Positions 1 through 7,300 of a stretch of 64,000 bases of DNA are shown here, in pieces (the stretch's first letter is position 1; the number at the start of each line of letters is the position of its first letter). Where the stretch lies: the NCBI GenBank assembly GCA_026129865.1, contig JAHCHG010000004.1, positions 62,001-126,000 on the forward strand. Direction: 5' to 3'. The stretch comes from Pyrinomonadaceae bacterium. GTDB taxonomy: Bacteria > Acidobacteriota > Blastocatellia > Pyrinomonadales > Pyrinomonadaceae. Under the pieces are notes generated by a model. The model searched no databases. It was not told the origin of the DNA and was given only the letters and a program-made list of their open reading frames with translations. Both the position numbers and the translations under genes were made by a program.

Positions 1-574
1 AAATCCGGTCAATTTTACCTTCGACGCCAACGGCGCTCTTTTGACCCCGACATCGCTTTCGATCGTCCCTGACCAAACGGCACTAAATGGAGCCACACTT
101 CCGTCGATAGATATCAATCTTTATGAAATCAATCCCGACGGATCGCAGGGTGCTTCGAACATTACCAGCTACGATGCGGACTCGGCGGTTTCGACGACCA
201 TTGCAGACGGATATTCGACAGGTTCCTTGAATGGAGCGTCGGTCGATGCCAGCGGTACGATCTTTGGATTATTTTCAAACGGTCAAACCCGCGTCATAGG
301 ACAATACGCCGTCGCAACATTTAACGCGGAAGGCAGTTTGCAGCGCCAGGGCGGTAATATGTTTGCCGAAACGATCGCTTCCGGACAGCCGACGATCGGG
401 CAGCCGGGAACCGGTGGTCGCGGACAGATCGCCGGCGGTTATCTCGAACAGAGCAACGTCAATATCACCAATGAATTCGTCGATCTGATCGAAGCCCAGC
501 GCGGTTTTCAGTCAAATTCAAGGGTAATTACAACTTTGAACCAAACTTTTCAAGATTTACTACAAATTCTCTAA
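1..574 (+). CDS. flgE: Flagellar hook protein FlgE, C-terminal part (cut by window start)
   Basis: The reading frame is already open at the first bases and runs to the TAA at 572-574, so only the last 190 or so residues are present. The product forms the curved hook that joins the flagellar rod to the filament. The C-terminus has the FlgE/FlgF/FlgG pattern: a stretch around GQYAVATFNAEGSL, then NMFAET, then an ending with YLEQSNVNITNEFVDLIEAQ and RGFQSNSRVITTLNQTFQ, the conserved amphipathic C-terminal helix that packs in the D0 core. The TTG at 41 is not a real start, because coding sequence continues upstream of it. The stop codon overlaps the -35 element of a likely sigma-28 promoter for motA. 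Confidence 0.9.
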   Translation, partial: NPVNFTFDANGALLTPTSLSIVPDQTALNGATLPSIDINLYEINPDGSQGASNITSYDADSAVSTTIADGYSTGSLNGASVDASGTIFGLFSNGQTRVIGQYAVATFNAEGSLQRQGGNMFAETIASGQPTIGQPGTGGRGQIAGGYLEQSNVNITNEFVDLIEAQRGFQSNSRVITTLNQTFQDLLQIL

Positions 575-598
575 AGTTTCCGCGAAACCAACCGATAG
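572..598 (+). promoter_or_regulatory. Sigma-28 (FliA-type) promoter ahead of motA
   Basis: TAAAGTTT at 572-579 matches the FliA -35 consensus in all eight positions. An 11-base spacer follows, then ACCGATAG at 591-598, which matches 6 of 8 positions of GCCGATAA. The N11 spacing is the canonical one. Motor genes are typical late (class 3) FliA targets, which fits motA and motB downstream. The site shares its first three bases with the flgE stop codon. Confidence 0.7.
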
Positions 599-601
599 GT
601 T

Positions 602-725
602 AAATGAACGATGGAGAGCTTGACTCCCACGGTTGAAAAATTTAGCAAATTCATCGTTCATTTCTTCCACAAAAACTTGACCACAGATAGATCTGTTGCT
701 CCCACAAACCGAATTTATCTGTGGT
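602..725. repeat. Two short inverted repeats between flgE and motA
   Basis: A perfect 12-bp inverted repeat (AAATGAACGATG at 602-613, CATCGTTCATTT at 652-663) is followed by a perfect 10-bp one (ACCACAGATA at 680-689, TATCTGTGGT at 716-725). Neither has a U-tract long enough for a convincing intrinsic terminator. They lie in the predicted motA leader, so they could fold in the transcript. Confidence 0.5.
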
Positions 726-774
726 CTGTTTTTACCGGAATACGAATTCTCAAAAATATTTTGAGGCGGTTTCT

Positions 775-1635
775 ATGTTTGTAATTATCGGAATTGTTGT
801 TGTTTTTCTAAGCGTGATCGGCGGATTTTTGATGATCAACGGTCCGATCGGCGCGCTTATTCAGCCGTCGGAATTCGTCGTTATCGGCGGAGCCGTTATC
901 GGCGCAACGATTGCAGCAAACCCGCTAAAATATCTAAAACGCATTGTCAGCTCGCTCACAACGGCGCTCAAAGGATCGCAATACGACAAGAATGTTTATA
1001 TCGAGCTTTTGCAGATGCAGTACGATATTTATGTAAATTCGAAAAAAGGTGGGCTTTTATCGCTGGAAGAAGACGTCAATAATCCGATGTCTTCTTCGCT
1101 TTTTACAAAATATCCAAATTTCGTCGGAAATCACCACGCCGTCGATTTTTTCTGCGATGCGATGAAAATGCTCGTTAACGGCGCTTGTTCACCGGAAGAG
1201 CTTGAAATGATGCTCGAATCCGAGATCGAAACGCATCACGAAGAAGCGGCGATCATCCCTGGGCTTTTGCAGCGCGCGTCCGACGCTTTGCCGGGACTCG
1301 GAATCGTCGCGGCGGTTCTCGGTATTGTTGTAACTATGCAGCATCTCGACGGATCGCCGGAGGAACTCGGACATCACATCGGAGCGGCACTTGTCGGAAC
1401 ATTTCTGGGGTTGCTGCTTTCGTACGGCTTTCTTGCTCCGGTCGCGGCAAACATCGAAAATCTCGCGGCGGACGAGGGCAAATATTTCAATTGTATAAAA
1501 ACCGGACTTGTTGCATTCGCTTACGGAGCGGCACCCGCGACGGCAGTTGAATTTGCTCGAAAAACGATCTTTAGTTTCGACAGACCCGGCACCGCCGAGA
1601 TCGAACCGCTTCTCAAGGACATTAAGCCGAGATAG
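775..1635 (+). CDS. motA: Flagellar motor stator protein MotA
   Basis: This 286-residue inner-membrane protein is the stator subunit that, with MotB, converts ion flow into torque. It has the MotA/TolQ/ExbB layout: two N-terminal hydrophobic helices, a charged cytoplasmic loop, then the conserved PGLGIVAAVLGIVVTM helix with its proline and a final helix near GAALVGTFLGLLLSYG. The ATG at 775 is preferred over the GTG at 721: it is preceded by GAGGCGG at 763-769 and starts directly in the first membrane helix (MFVIIGIVVVFLSVIGG). A sigma-28-type promoter lies about 180 bases upstream. Confidence 0.92.
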   Translation: MFVIIGIVVVFLSVIGGFLMINGPIGALIQPSEFVVIGGAVIGATIAANPLKYLKRIVSSLTTALKGSQYDKNVYIELLQMQYDIYVNSKKGGLLSLEEDVNNPMSSSLFTKYPNFVGNHHAVDFFCDAMKMLVNGACSPEELEMMLESEIETHHEEAAIIPGLLQRASDALPGLGIVAAVLGIVVTMQHLDGSPEELGHHIGAALVGTFLGLLLSYGFLAPVAANIENLAADEGKYFNCIKTGLVAFAYGAAPATAVEFARKTIFSFDRPGTAEIEPLLKDIKPR

Positions 1636-1830
1636 ATTCGGAGAATAGTGAATCGTGAATAGTGAACAGTGATGGGATGATAGATACGAACCGACCGCGA
1701 ACAGCGGTTTACGAAGTACAGAACAAGAATTCAGACTGTTCACTAACTACGAAATACCGGTGAGATTCAAATTTCATCATGCCAGTATTCACAATTAACG
1801 ATTCACAATTAACTATTTACCTTTAACACG
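1636..1830. repeat. motA-motB spacer with GTGAATAGTGAA-type repeats
   Basis: The 195-base gap is unusual, because motA and motB commonly abut or overlap. Its left end (about 1647-1675) carries tandem variants of GTGAATAGTGAA. Its right end (about 1789-1822) carries the complementary pattern (ATTCACAATTAACGATTCAC), so the spacer could form a long imperfect hairpin. No coding sequence was seen. Confidence 0.5.
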
Positions 1831-2859
1831 ATGGATCAGAACCAGGAACAACCGCCGCGCAGGCGACGGGTCAAAAAATCGAAAGGACACGGCGCACACC
1901 ACGGCGGCGCGTGGAAGGTTGCGTACGCCGATTTCGTAACCGCGATGATGGCTCTATTCCTCGTCTTATGGCTTGTTTCGCAGGCGGACACAAAACTCAA
2001 AGAATCGATCGCAAACTATTTCCGCTCGCCCGGCGTTTTTGAAACGATGGACGGCGGAATTCTTTCACAGGCGAAAAAGGTCAGCAAAGAACCGTCAAGT
2101 CTAACTTCAAAAGACGACGAACAGACGCTTTTCGCAGTTTCACAGACATTGCAGAAAAAATTTCAAACGCGTCCCGAATTTTCAAAATATAAAGATCAAG
2201 TGCAGGTCGATATAACGGAAGAAGGCTTGCGTATTCAATTGATCGACAAAGCCGATCAGGTTTCGTTTCCTTCGGGAAGTTCGGAACTTACCGCCAGCGC
2301 CCGCGAAATTTTAGAAGAAATTGCAGTTGATATTTGCGCGCTTCCGAACAAGATCAATATCGGCGGTCATACCGACCGCCATGTATTTCCTTCCGAAAAA
2401 GGCTACACAAACTGGGAACTGTCCGCAGACCGCGCAAATGCGGCGCGGCGGCTTCTCGAATCCGTTTGTGTTAAGCCGAGCCAGATCCACCGGATCATAG
2501 GATATGCCGACACGGAACCGTTATTTCCCGACGATCCGTTCGCACAGGGAAACCGCCGGATCAGCATTACCGTTTTACGGCTGAATGTTCCCGATCCCGA
2601 AGACGGCTCAGCGCCGGACGACGTAAAACCGGATGTCGCGCCAAACGACATTGGCAAAGATCGGACAAAACCGGCTGAGAAAACTGCAAAAGCCGAAAAG
2701 CCGGAAACGGCAGCGGAATCGAACGAAGCTGACGATCAAAGAACAACGGAAAAGGAAAAGATCAGGAAAAAGCTAAAAGAAGACGGCGCCGTAAAGATCG
2801 GTGAACCGGACGAAATTCCTTCCAGCAAAAAGGTCATTCAAACTGCAAAGTCTCAATAA
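1831..2859 (+). CDS. motB: Flagellar motor stator protein MotB (OmpA-like domain)
   Basis: This 342-residue protein anchors the stator to peptidoglycan and supplies the ion-binding aspartate. A basic N-terminus (PPRRRRVKKSKG) leads into a single membrane helix, AYADFVTAMMALFLVLWLVS; Asp34 is the counterpart of the proton-carrying Asp32 of E. coli MotB. An OmpA/MotB peptidoglycan-binding domain follows at about 130-255, with the signature NIGGHTDRHVF and the conserved ELSADRANAARRLL helix. The last 90 residues are a low-complexity Lys/Glu/Ala tail, longer than usual. The start has only a weak ribosome-binding site. The lipoprotein carbonic anhydrase gene follows after 28 bases. Confidence 0.9.
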   Translation: MDQNQEQPPRRRRVKKSKGHGAHHGGAWKVAYADFVTAMMALFLVLWLVSQADTKLKESIANYFRSPGVFETMDGGILSQAKKVSKEPSSLTSKDDEQTLFAVSQTLQKKFQTRPEFSKYKDQVQVDITEEGLRIQLIDKADQVSFPSGSSELTASAREILEEIAVDICALPNKINIGGHTDRHVFPSEKGYTNWELSADRANAARRLLESVCVKPSQIHRIIGYADTEPLFPDDPFAQGNRRISITVLRLNVPDPEDGSAPDDVKPDVAPNDIGKDRTKPAEKTAKAEKPETAAESNEADDQRTTEKEKIRKKLKEDGAVKIGEPDEIPSSKKVIQTAKSQ

Positions 2860-2887
2860 GAATTCACCGCTCAAACTCTCTCAATTT

Positions 2888-3748
2888 ATGAAAAACCACA
2901 AGATCATACGGATAATTCTGCTGCTTTTCGTCTTTAGCTTTACGATAGTTTCGTCCGGGGTTCTTTTGACCGGATGCGGATCGTCCGCCAATACGAAAGA
3001 TGAAAAAGCACGGAAGAAGAAAAAGAAGCAAATGTTCGATCTTGAAGATGAAGACGATCTGAGCGAAGAGAACGCAAATTCCGCGGAAAAGGATAAAGAT
3101 AAAGAATCGGAAAATTCGAACTCGCCGGAAAACAATTCAGAAATAAAAAAGGAAGTCAAAAAGAACGAAGAAGCAGAAGCGGTGTGGAGCGATCTGATGA
3201 AGGGAAACGAGCGGTTTGTTTCCGGAAAACATACGACGGCAGATTTCGTTTCAGTTCGCAAATCGCTGGCGAAAACGCAAAAGCCGGAAGCGGTCATTCT
3301 CGGCTGCGCCGACAGCCGCGTTCCGCCGGAGCTTGTTTTTGACAAAAATCTGGGCGAACTTTTCGTCGTTCGCGCTGCCGGAAACATCGCCGATCCGATC
3401 TCGCTCGGAAGCATCGAATATGCGGTCGAACATCTAAAATCAAAAGTTATCGTCGTATTGGGTCATGAAAGCTGCGGCGCGGTTGCCGCGGCGGTTTCGA
3501 ACGAGGAAATGCCGACGCGGAATCTTTCTGCGATCGTGAACAAGATCGCGCCCGCGCTCGAAGATTCGTCGAGCTGTCCGTTGGGAGGCGAAATGAAGCT
3601 TGCCTGTGTCGAATTGAATGTAGATCAAAGCGCGGAGGATATTTTAAAAAGCAGCCCCATAATCAAAGAAGCGATAAAAAAAGGCGAATTGACGATAATC
3701 CGAGCGGTTTACATGCTTGAAAGCGGAAAAGTATTGCGCCGCGATTGA
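2888..3748 (+). CDS. Beta-class carbonic anhydrase, predicted lipoprotein
   Basis: This 286-residue protein should interconvert CO2 and bicarbonate. The N-terminus is a lipoprotein signal: a basic start, a hydrophobic core, then LLTGC with the lipidated Cys at 30. A highly charged linker (about 31-100, with KKKKKK and many Glu/Asp/Ser) follows, then a beta-carbonic anhydrase domain. The zinc and catalytic residues are intact: Cys140-Ala-Asp142-Ser-Arg144 and His193-Glu-Ser-Cys196. Most beta-class enzymes are cytoplasmic; a lipoprotein form would sit in the periplasm or on a membrane. The ATG at 2888 is chosen because it starts the signal peptide; longer starts would overlap motB. Placed 28 bases after motB, it is probably co-transcribed with the stator genes. 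Confidence 0.85.
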   Translation: MKNHKIIRIILLLFVFSFTIVSSGVLLTGCGSSANTKDEKARKKKKKQMFDLEDEDDLSEENANSAEKDKDKESENSNSPENNSEIKKEVKKNEEAEAVWSDLMKGNERFVSGKHTTADFVSVRKSLAKTQKPEAVILGCADSRVPPELVFDKNLGELFVVRAAGNIADPISLGSIEYAVEHLKSKVIVVLGHESCGAVAAAVSNEEMPTRNLSAIVNKIAPALEDSSSCPLGGEMKLACVELNVDQSAEDILKSSPIIKEAIKKGELTIIRAVYMLESGKVLRRD

Positions 3749-3779
3749 TCTGAATTTTTTAGCCGTTAAAGCAAAAAAG

Positions 3780-3804
3780 CCCGCCCAAAAGGCGCGGGTT
3801 TTTT
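3780..3804 (+). terminator. Intrinsic terminator after the mot-carbonic anhydrase unit
   Basis: A GC-rich hairpin (CCCGC at 3780-3784 pairing with GCGGG at 3794-3798, with two further C-G pairs and an AAAA loop) is followed by six T residues. It lies about 30 bases after the carbonic anhydrase stop and separates this unit from the fliL operon. Confidence 0.8.
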
Positions 3805-3915
3805 CTATTTTTAAAGTGTCAGGAACTTGACGCCGGTCGTCAAAATAAAGTCGAATCCAGCACGGATTTACCCTCAAACTTCGCAAAAACTACCGTATTT
3901 ACAAGGCGATATGCG

Positions 3916-3931
3916 TGGCACAGCGTTCGCA
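3916..3931 (+). promoter_or_regulatory. Sigma-54-like promoter ahead of fliL
   Basis: TGGCACAGCGTTCGCA has GG and GC at the exact sigma-54 (RpoN) spacing. It differs from the core consensus TGGCAC-N5-TTGCW at a single position (C for the second T). The predicted transcription start near 3942 would leave a short leader ahead of the GGAGGA ribosome-binding site at 3945-3950. It lies just after the upstream terminator, where the fli operon needs a promoter. A weak FliA-like alternative (TAAAGTGT near 3813) is poorer. Confidence 0.5.
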
Positions 3932-3954
3932 CTCCTGCTAGACCGGAGGACTTT

Positions 3955-4560
3955 ATGTCAGAACAATCACAGGAAACCACGGAAACCATATCGACGCCCG
4001 CCGAACCGAAAAAGAGCAAAATGATGCTGATAATTATAATCGCAGTCGTGCTTTTGGCAGGCGGCGGAGCGGGTTACTTTTTTCTCGGCAGCAAAGCCGG
4101 CGCGGACGAAGCCGATTCATCAAGCGACAAGGTTAAAAAGCCGAAAGATGTGCTCGCGGACGAAGAAGCCGCTGTCGACGAGGAACCTTCCGACAGTAGG
4201 ACTTCGAAATCTGCAAAACGTTTGCGCTCCGCAATTCCGGACGATGAGGATGTTAAGAACATCATCGAACTCCAGCCGTTTATCGTAAATCTTGCCGATA
4301 CCGAGCAAGCGCGGTATTTGCGGATGAGCGTAAGTTTAGGCGTCGGCGGCGAAGGCGAAAGCGAAAAGCCCGATCAATTGTTCATTACACGCGTTCGCAA
4401 CGCGATGCTCGCAATAATGTCGGACAAATCTTCGGATGAGATCCTGTCGACGGACGGCAAAACGAAACTCCGCAAAGATCTGCTTCGCGCCGCGCAGGCA
4501 GCGGCGGATGAACCGGAAATTCACGCAATTTACATCACGGACTTTATCGTCCAGCTCTAA
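3955..4560 (+). CDS. fliL: Flagellar basal body-associated protein FliL
   Basis: This 201-residue single-pass membrane protein stabilises the stator-rotor interface. After a short cytoplasmic N-terminus there is a membrane helix near MMLIIIIAVVLLAGGGAGYF, then an acidic low-complexity linker, then the FliL domain (about 95-201) with IIELQPFIVNLAD, YLRMSVSLGV and a C-terminal IYITDFIVQL. The start is well supported by GGAGGA five bases upstream. It is the first gene of a tightly packed export and switch operon: fliN begins five bases after its stop. Confidence 0.9.
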   Translation: MSEQSQETTETISTPAEPKKSKMMLIIIIAVVLLAGGGAGYFFLGSKAGADEADSSSDKVKKPKDVLADEEAAVDEEPSDSRTSKSAKRLRSAIPDDEDVKNIIELQPFIVNLADTEQARYLRMSVSLGVGGEGESEKPDQLFITRVRNAMLAIMSDKSSDEILSTDGKTKLRKDLLRAAQAAADEPEIHAIYITDFIVQL

Positions 4561-4565
4561 ACACA

Positions 4566-4832
4566 ATGAAACAGGAAAACGACGAAATAATCGAATCGTG
4601 GCGCGAATTTATGGATGTTCGAATTCCGCTGTCGGTCGAACTCGGCTCGACCCAGATGAAAATTCGCGACATTTTGGAGCTTGATGAATCCAGTATCATT
4701 CGCCTGACGCGTTCGACCGGTGAAGGTGTCGATGTACGCGCGGACGGGCAGAGACTCGTGTCCGGCGAGATCATCGTTATCGAAGACCGTGCCGGCGTTC
4801 GGGTTAACGAAATAATCAAAAACAAAAACTGA
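4566..4832 (+). CDS. fliN: Flagellar motor switch protein FliN
   Basis: This 88-residue protein is a short FliN consisting essentially of the SpoA (SpoIIIAP/FliM-FliN C-terminal) domain. It forms part of the C-ring, where it helps switch rotation and docks export cargo. Diagnostic segments are VRIPLSVELGSTQMKIRDIL, the GEGVDVRADGQRLVSGEIIV core and the ending VRVNEII. It lies between fliL and fliO with a one-base stop/start overlap with fliO (TGATG). FliM and FliG, its C-ring partners, are not in this window. Confidence 0.9.
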   Translation: MKQENDEIIESWREFMDVRIPLSVELGSTQMKIRDILELDESSIIRLTRSTGEGVDVRADGQRLVSGEIIVIEDRAGVRVNEIIKNKN

Positions 4833-5401
4833 TGAAACCGAAAAATTTGATCATTTTGATCGTCGCAATGTTCGCTTTTGCGATCGGTGCCGCGGCGCAG
4901 GAAACCACCGAGCAGCCGCCTGCTGCTCCAAAAGCTGAGGCGATGACCGAAAACGACAGAATTCCGTTCATGCAAACCGAGAACGCGGACGATCCGGCGG
5001 ATGCGGGTTCGGGCAGCATGATATTTAAAACGTTCGGAGCAATGTTTATTATCATCGGTCTGCTGTTTTTCGGCGCGTGGGGCGTAAAGAAATACGGCTT
5101 GTTCGGCGTTACGATAGACACGAGCAGCGACCGGAACGAACTAGATATAAGCACGACAAAAACCGTCGCAAACGGTCAAACGATCTCGGTCGTACGTTTC
5201 CGGGACCGCGTTCTTTTGATCGGATCGACGGCACAGAGTTTTACGCTTCTTGCCGACGAACCCGCCGGCGGGACAATACCGTCATCGCCAAAATCTGTTT
5301 CGGATCTGCTGGCGGAAGAAAACGCAAATTTTCAAACGAAGCTATCAAATGCACAGGACCGGTTTGAAAGCTGGAACGACATCGGAGGAAAACTTTCGTG
5401 A
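4832..5401 (+). CDS. fliO: Flagellar export apparatus protein FliO
   Basis: This 189-residue protein is a FliO-type assembly factor for the FliP export-gate ring. It has a cleavable-looking N-terminal hydrophobic segment ending near AIGAAAQ, a periplasmic linker, a second membrane helix (MIFKTFGAMFIIIGLLFFGAWGV in outline), and a small cytoplasmic domain with the FliO pattern KTVANGQTISVVRFRDRVLLIG. Sequence conservation in FliO is low, so position between fliN and fliP is part of the evidence. It overlaps fliN by one base and fliP by four. Confidence 0.8.
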   Translation: MKPKNLIILIVAMFAFAIGAAAQETTEQPPAAPKAEAMTENDRIPFMQTENADDPADAGSGSMIFKTFGAMFIIIGLLFFGAWGVKKYGLFGVTIDTSSDRNELDISTTKTVANGQTISVVRFRDRVLLIGSTAQSFTLLADEPAGGTIPSSPKSVSDLLAEENANFQTKLSNAQDRFESWNDIGGKLS

Positions 5402-6159
5402 AAAAAGTAATTCTTTCGTTCGCGTTTTTGTGCTTTTTCTCATTCGCTGCTTCGACGACGATCTCCGCTCAGACGCCGCCGCCGGAAGCTCCGAAAACCC
5501 AGGAAAAGACGATAAAAGCCGAAGAAACCGTCGCGAGCTCGATGCCGCTTCAGATCATCGTTCTTTTAACGCTGCTCAGCTTTATACCGGCGATCCTAAT
5601 TTCGATGACGTGTTTTACGCGTCTCATCGTCGTCTTTCATTTTCTGCGGCAGGCACTCGGAACTCAGGAAACGCCGAACAATCAGGTATTGCTCGGGCTT
5701 TCGATGTTCATAACGTTTTTTGTTATGAGTCCGACGCTGACGCAAGTTTATAACGAGGCATATCTGCCGATGTCGGAAGGCGAGATCAGTCAGACGCAGG
5801 CGCTCGAAAAAGGACTTGTTCCGCTTCGCGCGTATATGCTCAAACACACGCGCGAGCGCGATCTGGCATTGTTTCTCCGGCTTTCGAAAAGCGCGCGACC
5901 GGCGACCGCCGAAGATGTTCCGACAACTGCGCTGATCCCGGCTTTTATGATCTCGGAACTAAAAACTGCTTTTCAGATCGGTTTTGTCCTTTTTCTGCCG
6001 TTTCTTGTGATCGACCTTGCGGTTTCAAGCGTTTTGCTTTCAATGGGAATGATGCAGCTGCCGCCGGTAATCGTGTCAATGCCGCTGAAAATACTTCTGT
6101 TCGTGATGGTGGACGGGTGGTATTTGATAGTCAGCTCGCTCGTGAAAAGTGTGATGTGA
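5398..6159 (+). CDS. fliP: Flagellar type III export gate protein FliP
   Basis: This 253-residue membrane protein forms the core of the flagellar export gate with FliQ and FliR. It begins with a signal-peptide-like segment ending near STTISAQ, as FliP usually does. Signature motifs are SFIPAILISMTCFTRLIVV, FLRQALGTQETPNNQVLLGL and the C-terminal MGMMQLPPVIVSMPLKILLF. It starts with GTG and overlaps the end of fliO by four bases (GTGA), which suggests translational coupling. Confidence 0.95.
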   Translation: MKKVILSFAFLCFFSFAASTTISAQTPPPEAPKTQEKTIKAEETVASSMPLQIIVLLTLLSFIPAILISMTCFTRLIVVFHFLRQALGTQETPNNQVLLGLSMFITFFVMSPTLTQVYNEAYLPMSEGEISQTQALEKGLVPLRAYMLKHTRERDLALFLRLSKSARPATAEDVPTTALIPAFMISELKTAFQIGFVLFLPFLVIDLAVSSVLLSMGMMQLPPVIVSMPLKILLFVMVDGWYLIVSSLVKSVM

Positions 6160-6163
6160 CCTT

Positions 6164-6433
6164 ATGACAGATGCTCAAATTACAACATTAATGCAGGGCG
6201 CGCTGGAAACTCTGATGTGGATCGTACTTCCAATGCTGGCAACTGCCGTCATTATCGGGATCGTCGTCAGTTTGATACAAACATTGACATCGATCCAGGA
6301 TCAGACTTTTTCATTCGCGCCGCGCGTCGTCGCCGTGTTTGTTGTGTTTCTCGTTACGTTTCCATGGCTTTTGAGAGTACTGGTCACTTTCACGTCGAAC
6401 ATTCTCAGCGATTTCACGCCGTTTATTAAGTGA
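6164..6433 (+). CDS. fliQ: Flagellar export gate protein FliQ
   Basis: This 89-residue protein has the two membrane helices expected of FliQ and matches the usual family length. Typical stretches are LETLMWIVLPMLATAVIIGI and VSLIQTLTSIQDQTFSFAPR. It begins four bases after fliP and is followed by an 88-base spacer that carries a repeat element, rather than directly by fliR. Confidence 0.93.
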   Translation: MTDAQITTLMQGALETLMWIVLPMLATAVIIGIVVSLIQTLTSIQDQTFSFAPRVVAVFVVFLVTFPWLLRVLVTFTSNILSDFTPFIK

Positions 6434-6455
6434 ACGGAGCATTCGGGGGCGTAAT

Positions 6456-6511
6456 TTTCCCGCTCGCTTGGACGCGCGATCGCGCGTCTGCGGACTGGAG
6501 CGCCTTTCAGT
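6456..6511. repeat. Palindromic repeat in the fliQ-fliR spacer
   Basis: The spacer contains a perfect 18-bp palindrome (GACGCGCGATCGCGCGTC, 6471-6488) flanked by CGCTCGCTTG on the left and ACTGGAGCGC on the right. The same two words form the arms of the inverted-repeat element at 18070-18205, so this seems a member of the same dispersed family. It splits an otherwise close-packed export operon. Confidence 0.6.
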
Positions 6512-6521
6512 CGGGTTAATT

Positions 6522-7298
6522 ATGGAAACCTTTGAGATTCCGCTACATCCTTTGCTGGTTTTCATGGTCGTGCTCGCGCGTGTCGGCGGGCTTGTTACGT
6601 TTGCGCCGTTCTGGTCGCATAATGCCGCAACGCCGAAAATTAGAATCCTCCTGGCATTTGCTCTTTCGATAGCGCTGACTCCGGTAATTACAACAAAAAT
6701 TGCGACGCCGCCGGACGAGATCTATGCTTTCTCGCTGGTTTTGCTCGGCGAACTTATGATCGGGATGGCGCTTGGTTTCGTCGGAAAACTTATTTTTTCC
6801 GGATTTGAAATGGCGGCGTATTTGATCGGATCGCAGATGGGTTTTGCGCTTGCCGGAACGATCGATCCGTCAACGCGTGCGCAGACAACGGCGTTCGGAA
6901 CGATCGCGCAGATGATGGGATTGATGGTGCTGCTCGGCGCGGACGGTCACCATTGGTTTCTGGCGGCGACGGTTAAAAGCTTTTCGGCTGCCGAGCCGGG
7001 AAGTTTTATAGTTTCTGCCGAACTGCTCGACATTTTCCTGAGGCTTTCCGCAAACGCGATCGCGGTCGGCGTGTCGCTCGCAGCACCTGCTTTGATCGTG
7101 CTTCTGGCAGTTGAACTCGCGCTTGAATTTTTTGGAAGAACCGCTCCGCAATTCCAGGTTTTTATTCTCGGATTTCCGATCAAGATAGCGATCGGTCTGT
7201 GGTTGATCGGCGCGGCGCTGTTCTTTATGCCGAACGCCTTCCGCGATGTTCTCGGTGAGATCTATAACGGATTGAATAACGTTCTTGGAGTTATCTGA
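6522..7298 (+). CDS. fliR: Flagellar export gate protein FliR
   Basis: This 258-residue membrane protein completes the FliP-FliQ-FliR gate. It has about six hydrophobic segments and FliR patterns such as PLLVFMVVLARVGGLVTFAP, GELMIGMALGFVGKLIFSG and QMGFALAGTIDP. The ATG at 6522 is chosen because the preceding in-frame codons fall inside the spacer repeat and do not resemble FliR. No clear ribosome-binding site precedes it. flhB begins two bases after its stop. Confidence 0.92.
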   Translation: METFEIPLHPLLVFMVVLARVGGLVTFAPFWSHNAATPKIRILLAFALSIALTPVITTKIATPPDEIYAFSLVLLGELMIGMALGFVGKLIFSGFEMAAYLIGSQMGFALAGTIDPSTRAQTTAFGTIAQMMGLMVLLGADGHHWFLAATVKSFSAAEPGSFIVSAELLDIFLRLSANAIAVGVSLAAPALIVLLAVELALEFFGRTAPQFQVFILGFPIKIAIGLWLIGAALFFMPNAFRDVLGEIYNGLNNVLGVI

Positions 7299-7300
7299 CA

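Noticed and set aside
721-774. An earlier GTG start for motA.
   Set aside because: The added residues are not motor-like, and the ATG at 775 has a clear ribosome-binding site and begins at the first membrane helix.
1189-1743. A 184-codon - strand frame over motA.
   Set aside because: It is antisense to a well-supported motA, has a composition typical of reversed coding sequence, and has no family resemblance.
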